This document shows, one piece after another, positions 10,387-20,050 of a DNA stretch of 36,407 nt. The DNA lies in assembly GCA_030040935.1 (NCBI GenBank), contig JASHSG010000134.1:1-36407 (forward strand). Direction: 5' to 3'. Position numbers and translations under genes: made by a program. The notes beneath the pieces were generated by a model that worked only from the letters and a program-made list of their open reading frames with translations, was not told where the DNA came from and made no database searches. The number at the start of each line of letters is the position of its first letter. The stretch's first letter is position 1. The stretch comes from Acidobacteriaceae bacterium (GTDB taxonomy: Bacteria; Acidobacteriota; Terriglobia; Terriglobales; Acidobacteriaceae).

Positions 10387-10532
10387 TTCGGTTCTCCACT
10401 ATGAGAATCGCGTTTCCGGCTGATCGAAACCGCAGGCATGCGCGAGGCGGGTTGGCTCTGCAAATGCTGGCAGGCAAAGCAACACTCGTGACGGCAACAG
10501 AAGAAATGCTAACAGCCCGGGAAGCCTGGCAG

Positions 10533-10551
10533 TTTCCGTCTCCGACGGAAA
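10533..10551. promoter_or_regulatory. Perfect 8-bp stem-loop in divergent ppk2/phosphoketolase intergenic region
   Basis: TTTCCGTC-TCC-GACGGAAA. Confidence 0.5.
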
Positions 10552-10688
10552 TCCGCGGGAAACCGTAACAGAAGCGTAAACAGAACTAGACTATAGTCAA
10601 GAGGCAAATGTGAAGGGCAGAGTGCCTCAAGAATCGACCGGGTTCGATGCGGCGCGGACGACACGCCCGCAGAAAGGAGAGATGAATC

Positions 10689-13058
10689 GTGGAAGCGACC
10701 CTATCGCCGGATTTATTGCAGAATATGGATGCCTACTGGAGAGCGTCAAATTATCTCTCAGTTGGCCAGATTTATCTCTATGACAACCCATTGCTCAAGC
10801 GCCCGCTTGAGATCGGGGATGTGAAGCAAATGCTTCTCGGCCACTGGGGAACGACCCCAGGGCAGAACTTCATTTATACGCATTTGAATCGAATAATCAA
10901 GAAATACGATCTCGACATGATTTACGTTTCCGGCCCCGGACATGGAGGTCCGGCTGTGGTGAGCCACACCTACTTAGAGGGAACTTACACCGAAATCTAT
11001 CCCGATATTAGCCGAGACGAAGAGGGTCTTAGGAAGCTATTCATTCAGTTTTCATTTCCAGGCGGTATTCCGAGCCACGCATCGCCGGAAACTCCAGGAT
11101 CGATCCACGAGGGAGGTGAGCTGGGCTATTCGCTCAGCCATTCGTTCGGCGCAGTGATGGACAATCGAGAGTTGATTGTGGCGTGCGTCGTGGGTGATGG
11201 AGAGGCGGAGACCGGACCACTGGCGACTGCATGGCACTCGAACAAGTTTATCGATGCTGCCTCTGATGGGGCGGTGCTACCGATTCTACATCTGAATGGT
11301 TACAAGATCGCGAATCCTACTGTACTCGCGCGCATTTCGCACGAGGAGTTGGAGCAATTGTTCCACGGCTACGGCTGGCAGCCCTATTTTGTGGAGGGGC
11401 ACGAGCCGGCGCCAATGCACGAGGCGATGGCGACGGCACTCGATCGCGCGGTGGAGGAGATCAGGAAAATTCAGCGGCGCGCTCGCGTCCACGGGAACAC
11501 GGAGCGCGCGAGATGGCCGATGATCGTGCTCAACTCTCCCAAGGGGTGGACGGGGCCGAAGGTTGTCGATGGATTGCAAGTGGAAGGAACATTCCGCTCG
11601 CATCAGGTGCCGTTGTCGGATCCCCGAACAAATCCAAAGCACCTGAAGCAACTGGAGGAATGGCTGAAAAGCTATCGGGCGGAAGAGCTCTTCGACGATG
11701 GAGGCCAGCTGCGGCCAGAACTGGCGGAGCTTGCGCCGGTTGGCGCTCGACGGATGGGGTCCAATCCTCATGCCAATGGTGGAATTTTCTTGCGCGACTT
11801 GAGGATGCCCGATTTTCGAGACTATGGCACGAACGTGCCTGCGGCCGGGTCGCCAGGCATCGGGGACACGCGCGTGCTTGCCCCGTTTCTGCGCGATGTG
11901 GTGAAGCTGAATGCGGAACCAAGGATCTTCAGAATCTTCGGACCCGATGAAACCATCTCCAACGGGCTGAAGGCAGTATTCGAAACGACCAATCGACAAT
12001 GGGATGCGGAGATGATGGCCAACGACGAGTTTCTTGCACCCGAGGGACGCGTGATGGAGATGCTGAGCGAACATCAGTGCGAAGGATGGCTGGAGGGATA
12101 TCTGCTTACCGGGCGTCATGGGTTATTCAATTGCTATGAGGCGTTCATTCATATTGTCGACTCCATGTTCAACCAGCATGCCAAATGGCTTAAGGTAACA
12201 AACGGGCTGCCGTGGAGACGAAAGATCTCTTCTCTCAATTACCTGCTGGCGTCGCACGTATGGCGACAGGATCACAACGGATTTACACACCAGGATCCGG
12301 GATTCATCGATCACGTGGTAAATAAGAAAGCCGAGGTTGTGCGTGTATATCTTCCGCCCGATGCCAATTGCCTTCTTTCGGTAATGGACCACTGCCTGCG
12401 CAGCCAGCAATACGTCAACGTTGTGGTTGCGGGGAAACATCCTGCGCCGCAGTGGCTGACCATGGACGCGGCGATCAAACACTGTACAGAGGGCATCGGC
12501 ATCTGGCAATGGGCCAGCAACGATCAGGGAGGTGCGCCCGACGCAGTGATGGCTTGTTGCGGCGACGTGCCCACGCTGGAGACGCTGGCCGCGGTGAGCA
12601 TTCTACGCGAGCATTTGCCTGAGCTAAAACTGCGGGTAGTGAACGTCGTCGACCTGATGAAACTGCAGCCGCAAACAGAGCATCCGCACGGACTGAGCGA
12701 CGCGGATTTTGACACGCTCTTCACAAAAGATAAGCCGGTGATCTTCGCATTCCACGCCTATCCGTGGCTAATCCACCGCCTCACTTACCGCCGCGCCAAC
12801 CACAACAACATTCATGTGCGCGGCTACAAGGAGGAGGGAACCATCACAACACCATTTGACATGACAGTGATGAACGACCTGGACCGCTTTCACCTGGCCA
12901 TGGACACAATTGACCGCATTCCGCGTATTTGGGAGAAGGGCGCATACCTGAAACAGACGCTCAAAGACAAATTGGTGGAACACAAGCAATACATCAGAAA
13001 AAATGGAATGGACCTTCCTGAGGTTCGAGACTGGAAGTGGAAGAGCCCCCAGGGTTAA
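10689..13058 (+). CDS. xfp: Xylulose-5-phosphate/fructose-6-phosphate phosphoketolase
   Basis: 789 aa with GTG start; [117 protein letters not shown]. Confidence 0.97.
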   Translation: MEATLSPDLLQNMDAYWRASNYLSVGQIYLYDNPLLKRPLEIGDVKQMLLGHWGTTPGQNFIYTHLNRIIKKYDLDMIYVSGPGHGGPAVVSHTYLEGTYTEIYPDISRDEEGLRKLFIQFSFPGGIPSHASPETPGSIHEGGELGYSLSHSFGAVMDNRELIVACVVGDGEAETGPLATAWHSNKFIDAASDGAVLPILHLNGYKIANPTVLARISHEELEQLFHGYGWQPYFVEGHEPAPMHEAMATALDRAVEEIRKIQRRARVHGNTERARWPMIVLNSPKGWTGPKVVDGLQVEGTFRSHQVPLSDPRTNPKHLKQLEEWLKSYRAEELFDDGGQLRPELAELAPVGARRMGSNPHANGGIFLRDLRMPDFRDYGTNVPAAGSPGIGDTRVLAPFLRDVVKLNAEPRIFRIFGPDETISNGLKAVFETTNRQWDAEMMANDEFLAPEGRVMEMLSEHQCEGWLEGYLLTGRHGLFNCYEAFIHIVDSMFNQHAKWLKVTNGLPWRRKISSLNYLLASHVWRQDHNGFTHQDPGFIDHVVNKKAEVVRVYLPPDANCLLSVMDHCLRSQQYVNVVVAGKHPAPQWLTMDAAIKHCTEGIGIWQWASNDQGGAPDAVMACCGDVPTLETLAAVSILREHLPELKLRVVNVVDLMKLQPQTEHPHGLSDADFDTLFTKDKPVIFAFHAYPWLIHRLTYRRANHNNIHVRGYKEEGTITTPFDMTVMNDLDRFHLAMDTIDRIPRIWEKGAYLKQTLKDKLVEHKQYIRKNGMDLPEVRDWKWKSPQG

Positions 13059-13110
13059 GCGTAACTGTGAGAAGCGCAGCACCCGACGCCGCCTCCAATC
13101 AATGACGGAA

Positions 13111-13668
13111 TCATCGATGCTGGATAGGCGACGATTCGATGATCCCGTCTCCCGTACCTTTCACTTCGAACTCGAAGCGCGCAAAAATGCGCCCAAACTC
13201 GCGCAATGCCTGTTCGCGTATGGAGCCCGTGGATACGTAACGATATTCCTTGGAGCTCGAGTGTGCCTTAGCTGTGGCATCGGCATCACGCAATAGTGTC
13301 TCGAGCGTGATTTTCTCGGACAGCCAAAGCGGCTGTGGATGGAACGCAGGACTGCATCCAGCGCTTGCGTCAACTCGTTGTATCTGAGAATCATTCATCG
13401 TTCGGGTGAGGTCCTGTCAATGACCTCGAGCGGATGTTCGCACCGACATTTTGTCCGAGCCAGAATCTCATTGCAATGGGATACTTTTCGGGAGATCGCT
13501 CAACAAGTGCCCATGAAGCCAAACAGCGAAATCGAGGAAGGCAGCATCTCAGTCGGACTTCGGACCAGATTGATGATGTGCGCCTCTGGAAAGGTCTCGA
13601 GGAGAGATTCGATTCTAGCGCTGGCGGCACGTAAACGATTGGGCGACGTTTGACACTTGGACTTTCAC
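13111..13668 (-). pseudogene. Sulfotransferase (Sulfotransfer_3-like) gene remnant, N-terminus missing, stops and a frameshift
   Basis: One reverse frame: SPNRLRAASARIESLLETFPEAHIINLVRSPTEMLPSSISLFGFMGTC*AISRKVSHCNEILARTKCRCEHPLEVIDRTSPER*MILRYNELTQALDAVLRSIHSRFGC; homology then shifts frame to LWLSEKITLETLLRDADATAKAHSSSKEYRYVSTGSIREQALREFGRIFARFEFE. Confidence 0.6.
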
Positions 13669-13778
13669 CGTGGCCGCGGCTGCAAGCAAATTAGCAAATG
13701 CTCATGATCGAGAGGAATACAGGTCTTCCCACCGGCATGTTAGTCTTGCGCCAGTGCGGTTTTGTCGACCAAACCATC

Positions 13779-16487
13779 ATGAGAACTCAACCAATTCTTC
13801 TTGCAATAGTCTCCATCGTCAACCTAGCTTCCACCGCTCTATTCGCGCAACAAGCTGCGGATGAGAAGCAGAATCTGTGCCGTGCTCAAAGGTGTTCATA
13901 CTTGAATCCGGCGCTAACGCCGCGAGAGCGCGCCAAGGACCTAGTGAGCCGCATGACGCTCGAAGAGAAGGTGAGCCAGATGCAGGACATGGCGCCAGCG
14001 ATTCCGAGGTTGGGGGTTCCCGCGTACAACTGGTGGAACGAGGCACTGCACGGCGTGGCGCGTAACGGATTTGCGACGAATTTTCCGCAATCGATCGGGC
14101 TGGCGGCGACCTGGGATCCGGCGCTGATGCACCGGATTGCCACGACGATAGCCGTTGAAGGTCGGGCTAAGTATAACTACGCGATACGCAACGGCGATCA
14201 CAGCAGGTTTGCGGGACTTACGTTCTGGTCGCCGAATATAAACATCGATCGCGATCCGCGATGGGGCCGCGGCATGGAAACCTTCGGTGAGGATCCGTTC
14301 CTGACGGCGAGCATGGGAGTGGAGTTCGTCAAGGGGCTCCAGGGCGACAATCCGAAGTATCTCGAGCTAGTGTCGACGCCGAAACACTATGCCGTGCATA
14401 GTGGTCCGGAACCATCGAGGCACGGATTCAACGTGGATATCTCGGAGCACGATTTAGAGGACACGTATCTGCCCGCATTTCGCGCGACGATCGTGGAGGG
14501 ACACGCCGACTCGATCATGTGCGCCTACAACGCAATCGACGGCGCACCGGCCTGTGCGAATACAGAGCTCCTGCAACAGCATCTGCGCGAAGATTGGGGG
14601 TTCGACGGGTACACGGTCTCGGACTGCGACGCGGTGGGCGACATTCAGCGCGGGCATCACTTTGCGGCGAACCCCGAAGAGGCCGCTGCCTTGGCAGTAA
14701 AGGCAGGCACGGATCTGGATTGCGGCCGGACCTATGCGGCTCTGACCAACGCTGTGAGTGAGCACCTTTTGACTGAAAGCGACATCGATGCGGCCGTGGT
14801 ACAACTTTTCACCGCGCGCATGCGGCTTGGGATGTTTGACCCTCCGTCGCTGGTGCCATTCAACGCAATTCCGTACTCCGAAGTGAATTCGGCAGAGCAC
14901 CGCGAACTGGCGCTCGAGGCAGCGCGCAAATCGATTGTGCTTCTGAAGAATCGCAACGAGACGCTCCCGCTGAACAGGTCGATCCGGAAGATCGCGGTGG
15001 TGGGCCCGACGGCCGATTTGCTCGAATCTATTGAAGGCAATTACAACGGAACCGCGCCCGATCCCGTTTCGCCGCTGAATGGATTGCGGAAGGAATTTGG
15101 AAGCCAGAATGTGCTGTTTGCACCCGGATCGATTCTCGCCGATGGATCGCCTGCACCGATTCCGTCGGCGTACTTGCGAACGGACGAGTCGTTGAAGACG
15201 TCGGGGTTGAAAGGTGAGTACTTCGAAGATACGGAGCTGACAGGCACGCCGAAGATGGTCCGGGTAGACGCAAAGATCAACTTCGACTGGAATCGCGTCA
15301 CGCCAGCTGCAGGTTTCCCGACTGAAACATTTGCAGTGCGATGGACTGGCGAACTTCTTCCGCCGGCGGCAGGAGATTATGTGCTGAGTGTGCGCGGTCC
15401 GCGGCCATTCGTGGCGTCGGTTTTGACCGGCGAGGCGGGTGGAACTCAGACACCAGCGGCCAAGATCCCGGTTCGTGTCCGGCTTTATATTGACAACAAG
15501 CTTGTGATGGATGGCTCGAGCAATGCAGCCGAAGCGCGGTTGAATTTTGCTGATACAAGCCCGCACGCGATTCGTGTGGAGTATATACATCTTCCCAACG
15601 ATCGCAATGTCAGTCTCGTTTGGGACCCTCCGGCGAACAGCCTGCTGGGCCAGGCGGTCGATGCGGCGAGGAAATCGGACGCCGTTATCGCATTCGTGGG
15701 ACTCTCTCCGAACCTGGAGGGCGAGGAGATGAACGTACACGTGGATGGATTCGAGGGCGGCGACCGGACGACAATTGAACTGCCCGCGGCACAGGAACAT
15801 CTGCTGGAGGCGATGGGCGAGACTGGCAGACCGCTCATTGTGGTAGTGACTTCCGGCAGCGCACTTGCGGTTCCGTGGGCCAAGGAGCACGCCGACGCAT
15901 TGCTTGAGGCTTGGTATCCAGGCGAGGAGGGCGGAGACGCGATTGCCGAGACGCTGAATGGCAAAAACAACCCCGCGGGACGGCTACCAGTCACGTTCTA
16001 TGCGTCTACAAGCGATTTACCCCCGTTTACCGACTACTCAATGAAGAACAGGACTTACCGCTATTACCGCGGCGATGTGTTGTACCCGTTCGGATACGGC
16101 CTGAGCTATTCACGCTTTAGCTATGGCGCTCCGAGCGTGAACGCAAGAAAAATCATGGCCGGCGCGCCGGTGGTCGTGACGACGACAGTACGCAATACGA
16201 GCGAGCGCGATGGAGACGAAGTGGCCGAACTTTACATAAAGGCTCCGCAGACGGTGGTCTCCCCCGCGTTGGAGCTGGAAGGATTCAAGAGAATCCATTT
16301 GCAGGCAGGTGAAGCGAGGCGAGTCGAGTTCACACTATCGCCGCGCCAGCTGAGCGAAGTAGACGAGAAGGGAAATCGTGCGGTTGTACCGGGCGAATAC
16401 GCAATCTACATCTCGGGCATGCAGCCGAAGCCGGGCACACCCGCGGCGATGATTCGCATTTCCGGCACGATGGTGCTTCCGAAATGA
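13779..16487 (+). CDS. GH3 beta-glucosidase/beta-xylosidase with PA14-like insert, secreted
   Basis: Signal peptide MRTQPILLAIVSIVNLASTALFAQ; NWWNEALHGVAR, WSPNINIDRDPRWGRGMETFGEDPFL, VSDCDAVGDI; PA14-like LKGEYFEDTELTGTP...; FnIII-like C-terminus. Confidence 0.94.
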   Translation: MRTQPILLAIVSIVNLASTALFAQQAADEKQNLCRAQRCSYLNPALTPRERAKDLVSRMTLEEKVSQMQDMAPAIPRLGVPAYNWWNEALHGVARNGFATNFPQSIGLAATWDPALMHRIATTIAVEGRAKYNYAIRNGDHSRFAGLTFWSPNINIDRDPRWGRGMETFGEDPFLTASMGVEFVKGLQGDNPKYLELVSTPKHYAVHSGPEPSRHGFNVDISEHDLEDTYLPAFRATIVEGHADSIMCAYNAIDGAPACANTELLQQHLREDWGFDGYTVSDCDAVGDIQRGHHFAANPEEAAALAVKAGTDLDCGRTYAALTNAVSEHLLTESDIDAAVVQLFTARMRLGMFDPPSLVPFNAIPYSEVNSAEHRELALEAARKSIVLLKNRNETLPLNRSIRKIAVVGPTADLLESIEGNYNGTAPDPVSPLNGLRKEFGSQNVLFAPGSILADGSPAPIPSAYLRTDESLKTSGLKGEYFEDTELTGTPKMVRVDAKINFDWNRVTPAAGFPTETFAVRWTGELLPPAAGDYVLSVRGPRPFVASVLTGEAGGTQTPAAKIPVRVRLYIDNKLVMDGSSNAAEARLNFADTSPHAIRVEYIHLPNDRNVSLVWDPPANSLLGQAVDAARKSDAVIAFVGLSPNLEGEEMNVHVDGFEGGDRTTIELPAAQEHLLEAMGETGRPLIVVVTSGSALAVPWAKEHADALLEAWYPGEEGGDAIAETLNGKNNPAGRLPVTFYASTSDLPPFTDYSMKNRTYRYYRGDVLYPFGYGLSYSRFSYGAPSVNARKIMAGAPVVVTTTVRNTSERDGDEVAELYIKAPQTVVSPALELEGFKRIHLQAGEARRVEFTLSPRQLSEVDEKGNRAVVPGEYAIYISGMQPKPGTPAAMIRISGTMVLPK

Positions 16488-16519
16488 AATCTGGCACGGG
16501 ACGAAGTGGGTTTCGCAGA

Positions 16520-18016
16520 CTAACGGGCGAGAGCCTGAATTTGCGACGCGACAAAATCATGGACAAACATCAGGCTGGTGGGAGATGACACTGTTGCCGC
16601 GCTGGTTTGTCCTGCTGCGTGAATAATGAGCAAAGGGCGCGGATCCCACTCTCCACCATGAGAAACACGCTCGTCTTCGGCGCTCCATCCAGGAGTTGTA
16701 CGCCAGATCTTCGTGCGCCAGGAATGATCTCCCTGAACAATCAGGGTCGTTTCGGGCCAGCGCGGCTGCGACTCAAGGACGTCGAGTATCTGGCCCAGGA
16801 AGCGATCGGCATAATCCAGCGAGTCGAGATAGGAACCACCAACGCCGAAGTTCTGCGCGCGACGATCCCAAAAGGCAGGCGGATGAGGCACGGGGAGGTG
16901 AAGATAGATAACATCCGCTTCGCTGTTAGCCAGCGCTGCGAGGGCGTGCTGACTCATGTCCTTCACCGTCGCCACATGGCTCAGCGATTCCCAGTGAGCG
17001 ACGTCAGTCACGGCAGCGCGGGGTGCAACAAGTTGCTCGAGGGCGATGCGCAGTGGGAACCAGACGTCTTCAGCAAAACTGGCATTGATTGAAGGCGGAG
17101 CGCCGTCCTCAGTGTCGTCGTTGCTCCAATAGCACTCGGTGGCTGTACCTACGAAGACCGGGCAATAAGCCAAATACCAGCCGACGATTGAAGTCGAAAC
17201 GCCGCGCTGCCTAGCCAGGCCGAACAACGATGCGCTCGAGTCAAAAGGTTCCCAATGTGTATCGTCAGCCGTCCGAACCATGAGCTGATTTTCCGGGGTA
17301 AAGGTGGAACTGGTTACGATACGGCCTAGGAGCAAACTCGGCACAACCAGGTTGGTGTGATATCCAATCGGCGTCACATCGGTGTAAACCGTACTTTGCA
17401 GGCGTAACCGATCGAAGTTGGGAAGATCGAGCGAGCGCTCGCGAACCTCGAACACCGGCCTAAATGCCAACTCGTCGAAGATGATCCACACCGTGCGGGG
17501 TTTGCCGGCGGGCTGGGCAGGAATTGGGTTCGCAAATGCCTGAATGCCGGGGCGCCAGAATGCGGCGCTTATCAGTTGAGCGGTCATGACGAGTGCAAAC
17601 ACTACAGCACCGGTGAGCACGGCAACGCCGACGCGATAGAGTTTCAGCGCAAGACCAGGAGCGCGAATAACAAGAAACGCGAGAACAGCGACCCACCCGG
17701 CGGCGGCTATGGCAACGGAGGAATACGGAACGCGAAATGGAAGGATTCTGAGATTACAAACAAGCAGGTAGATGGGAAGCAAGGCCAAGGCGAACCACCG
17801 GATTCGCGGCCATGACTTTAGGTTGCGAAGGATCGCCAGCAAACCCGCGAAAACCAGGCCCGCAATCGAAAGATCGGCAAGCTGCGCAAGAACTAACCGG
17901 GTAAGCGGCCAGGGAACGCGCATTCGTTCGTCGCCCAGAGTTGAGGTGAGGTCAACATAGCCTGGGAGAAGGAGAATGGCTGCAAAGCCCCAAGCTTGGG
18001 CAATGCGCTTAATCAT
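16520..18016 (-). CDS. Membrane-anchored alkaline phosphatase/sulfatase superfamily protein
   Basis: N-terminal TM helices, then VWIIFDELAFRPVF...LDLPNFDRLRLQSTVYTDVTPIGYHTNLVVPSLLLGR ... TTLIVQGDHSWRTKIW, sulfatase-like metal-site pattern. Confidence 0.78.
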   Translation of the reverse strand: MIKRIAQAWGFAAILLLPGYVDLTSTLGDERMRVPWPLTRLVLAQLADLSIAGLVFAGLLAILRNLKSWPRIRWFALALLPIYLLVCNLRILPFRVPYSSVAIAAAGWVAVLAFLVIRAPGLALKLYRVGVAVLTGAVVFALVMTAQLISAAFWRPGIQAFANPIPAQPAGKPRTVWIIFDELAFRPVFEVRERSLDLPNFDRLRLQSTVYTDVTPIGYHTNLVVPSLLLGRIVTSSTFTPENQLMVRTADDTHWEPFDSSASLFGLARQRGVSTSIVGWYLAYCPVFVGTATECYWSNDDTEDGAPPSINASFAEDVWFPLRIALEQLVAPRAAVTDVAHWESLSHVATVKDMSQHALAALANSEADVIYLHLPVPHPPAFWDRRAQNFGVGGSYLDSLDYADRFLGQILDVLESQPRWPETTLIVQGDHSWRTKIWRTTPGWSAEDERVSHGGEWDPRPLLIIHAAGQTSAATVSSPTSLMFVHDFVASQIQALAR

Positions 18017-19515
18017 TCCGTACCCTCGCTCACGCGTTGAAATTCAGCGACAACGCCCGTGCTGTTCTGGCCCAAACGCCGGTCAAGGAGGAGAAGAGCG
18101 CGCCTGTTACCCAGCTGGAAGCGGTCCACCACCGCAAAATGCGGTGCGAATGCAAAGGTGAGATCAACCTCGGTTAAGTGCCCATAGAGATCGTCGCGGC
18201 CACGCAGCCACTCCTGAAACATGGGGTCAGCTGGCGGGACCCATTCCAAGAGCAGCCAACGGCGCGTAAGGCCGGCACAGAGGCCGGCGATGTGAGTGAG
18301 CGGTAGCTGATGGCGCAGGATTAGGTGATGAATGACAGCGAGCATCAAAACCAGGTCAAATTGGCCGGTCAGGCGGTCGAGAAGGGAGAGATGCTCACGA
18401 TTGCGCCATCCTGCAGCTGGTGTCGGTCGGGCGATGTCCGCGACCAGAGCAGTAATCGGCCTATTCTGATTAGAGGCAGCACGCCAGAGCTTCTCGAGAG
18501 CCGTGGCGTCGCTGTCGAGCGCGACAACCTTCGCGCCGGCATCGGCAGCGAGCAACGAATAGGTGCCGGCATTCGCGCCGATATCGAGGACACCTTCGGG
18601 CTGACATCGGGCGAGCACGCTCTTGACGAATTGTTTCTTTTCTTCAACGTCAACGGGCTGATAGTGGCCAGCTGTTTGCTCGTACTCGCTCCATTGGCTT
18701 TGGCCGCCATCGCCGGCGGCGTGACGAATCTGCTTGCCGAGACGCGCGATCCGCTTTTGGAGAACGTGCTTGGCAAGAGCAGCATCGGTGATGGAGGAAG
18801 TCCTTTTCGGCACGGCATTCTGCCGCTCCGGACGCTCAAAGACTGTGGCCAGCGTGACAACGTCAAGCAGATTGGGATTCAGCCTACGCCAGCGCGGCAA
18901 CGCTTCATAGATCTGGCGCGGCTCATAGCCGTCTCGCGCAAACAGGGTTGTGTAGAGGGGCCAGCTTAAATACTTTGCCGCCACAAGAGGCAGCAGAAAC
19001 GTGCGCACGAATTGGCCATAAGCCAGCCAAACACTGGAATGAGGGTCGCGGCGCTCGAAGGACAAAACATCCACGAGAATTGGACGCGGACCGGAGAAGA
19101 GGATGTTGAGCGGCGTCGCATCCTTCAGGTTCCAGCCGGAGTCAAGCGCCCGGCTGGCAACGCGCAGAGTGAGTTCAGCGGCAGCGCGCCACTGCCCGGT
19201 GGTCCACTCCCACGGATAGCTGATGGGATCGATGCGTGGATGTTCAAGCCAAAGCTCGCCAGAAGCGATGCATTGATGCGCAGCAGGCTCAGCGATTCGG
19301 CTGGGAACCAGATCGCCACTTTGTTCAAGCGCCTTGCACAGTGGTGAGGTGAGAAACGCTCGGGTACCTTCCTCGGCCGCCGGGCGAATCCGCCGCAAAG
19401 CTGAACCCAGTGCGAGCCGGAGCTCGCCAGCCGGATCGCGAAAGGTCAATTCCAGTTCAGTGTCTACGGCTGGGAGCGCCGACTCCCCGTGAAAAGACCT
19501 CTCGGGCTCGCTCAC
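18013..19515 (-). CDS. Class I SAM-dependent methyltransferase with N-terminal kinase-like region
   Basis: C-terminal Rossmann motif VLDIGANAGTYSLLAADAGAKVVALDSD and FDLVLMLAVIHHL; N-terminal LKDATPLNILFSGPRPILVDVLSFERRDPHSSVWLAYGQFVRTFLLPL. GTG start overlaps upstream stop by 4 nt. Confidence 0.85.
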   Translation of the reverse strand: MSEPERSFHGESALPAVDTELELTFRDPAGELRLALGSALRRIRPAAEEGTRAFLTSPLCKALEQSGDLVPSRIAEPAAHQCIASGELWLEHPRIDPISYPWEWTTGQWRAAAELTLRVASRALDSGWNLKDATPLNILFSGPRPILVDVLSFERRDPHSSVWLAYGQFVRTFLLPLVAAKYLSWPLYTTLFARDGYEPRQIYEALPRWRRLNPNLLDVVTLATVFERPERQNAVPKRTSSITDAALAKHVLQKRIARLGKQIRHAAGDGGQSQWSEYEQTAGHYQPVDVEEKKQFVKSVLARCQPEGVLDIGANAGTYSLLAADAGAKVVALDSDATALEKLWRAASNQNRPITALVADIARPTPAAGWRNREHLSLLDRLTGQFDLVLMLAVIHHLILRHQLPLTHIAGLCAGLTRRWLLLEWVPPADPMFQEWLRGRDDLYGHLTEVDLTFAFAPHFAVVDRFQLGNRRALLLLDRRLGQNSTGVVAEFQRVSEGTE

Positions 19516-19775
19516 GGATTTGGCGATTCCTCACCTTCGGCGGTCACGTGCCGCTCATCCGATTCGCGCGCGGGATCGTCGCCAGAACGGAAGAGCGAAT
19601 AGATCTTCCGGCGCAGGTACCACCCGGTGGCAACCAATGCGGACCCTGCGGCCTGAACTGCCAAGAGCCCTGTGCCGGGGTCGGCATAACCGTATGCGGA
19701 GCGCTCACACACCAACAGCGCACCCACGAGAATCAAGACAACGGGAAGAATCTGAAGCAGTTTCACGCGGCTCAC
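19512..19775 (-). CDS. Small membrane protein with YADPGTG motif (87 aa)
   Basis: GTG start with upstream GGAG; VSRVKLLQILPVVLILVGALLVCERSAYGYADPGTGLLAVQAAGSALVATGWYLRRKIYSLFRSG; two hydrophobic segments; 4-nt overlap with next gene. Confidence 0.75.
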   Translation of the reverse strand: MSRVKLLQILPVVLILVGALLVCERSAYGYADPGTGLLAVQAAGSALVATGWYLRRKIYSLFRSGDDPARESDERHVTAEGEESPNP

Positions 19776-19973
19776 AGGCGACTCCAAGATGGGATGGCAG
19801 TTTCGTTCTGATACTCGACGAACGGAGATCCAAACTCGAAATCGAGCAGCCATCTGATATTGAATAGACGGCCAAGTCCGCGTCCGCGTTTACAGAATCG
19901 CAAACATTCTACCCTGAAAGAAATGTAACTTTTGAATGAGTTGAATCTTTTTGTGAAATACCACTTTCGCGCC

Positions 19974-20016
19974 ACAGGATTTGCGAGCGTGAGCAACCCG
20001 TCGCCGGGTCTCCTGC
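19974..20016 (-). ncRNA. Candidate structured leader/UTR RNA (three-way-junction-like)
   Basis: Reverse strand GCAGGA-GA-CCCG-GCGA-CGGG-TTGC-TCACGCTC-GCAA-A-TCCTGT: closing stem GCAGGA/TCCTGT (one G.U), GNRA-capped hairpin CCCG(GCGA)CGGG, and TTGC/GCAA hairpin. Confidence 0.3.
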
Positions 20017-20050
20017 ATCAAAGGGGCACACAGCAGCCACCGATCTGCCT

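Noticed and set aside
8221-10404. 727-aa forward ORF
   Set aside because: Antisense to both the pectate-lyase-like gene and PPK2, spanning two unrelated genes; explained by high-GC codon bias leaving an open mirror frame.
11286-12119. 277-aa reverse ORF
   Set aside because: Antisense to phosphoketolase.
14454-15890. 478-aa reverse ORF
   Set aside because: Fully antisense to the clear GH3 gene; Arg/His-rich translation without recognisable domain.
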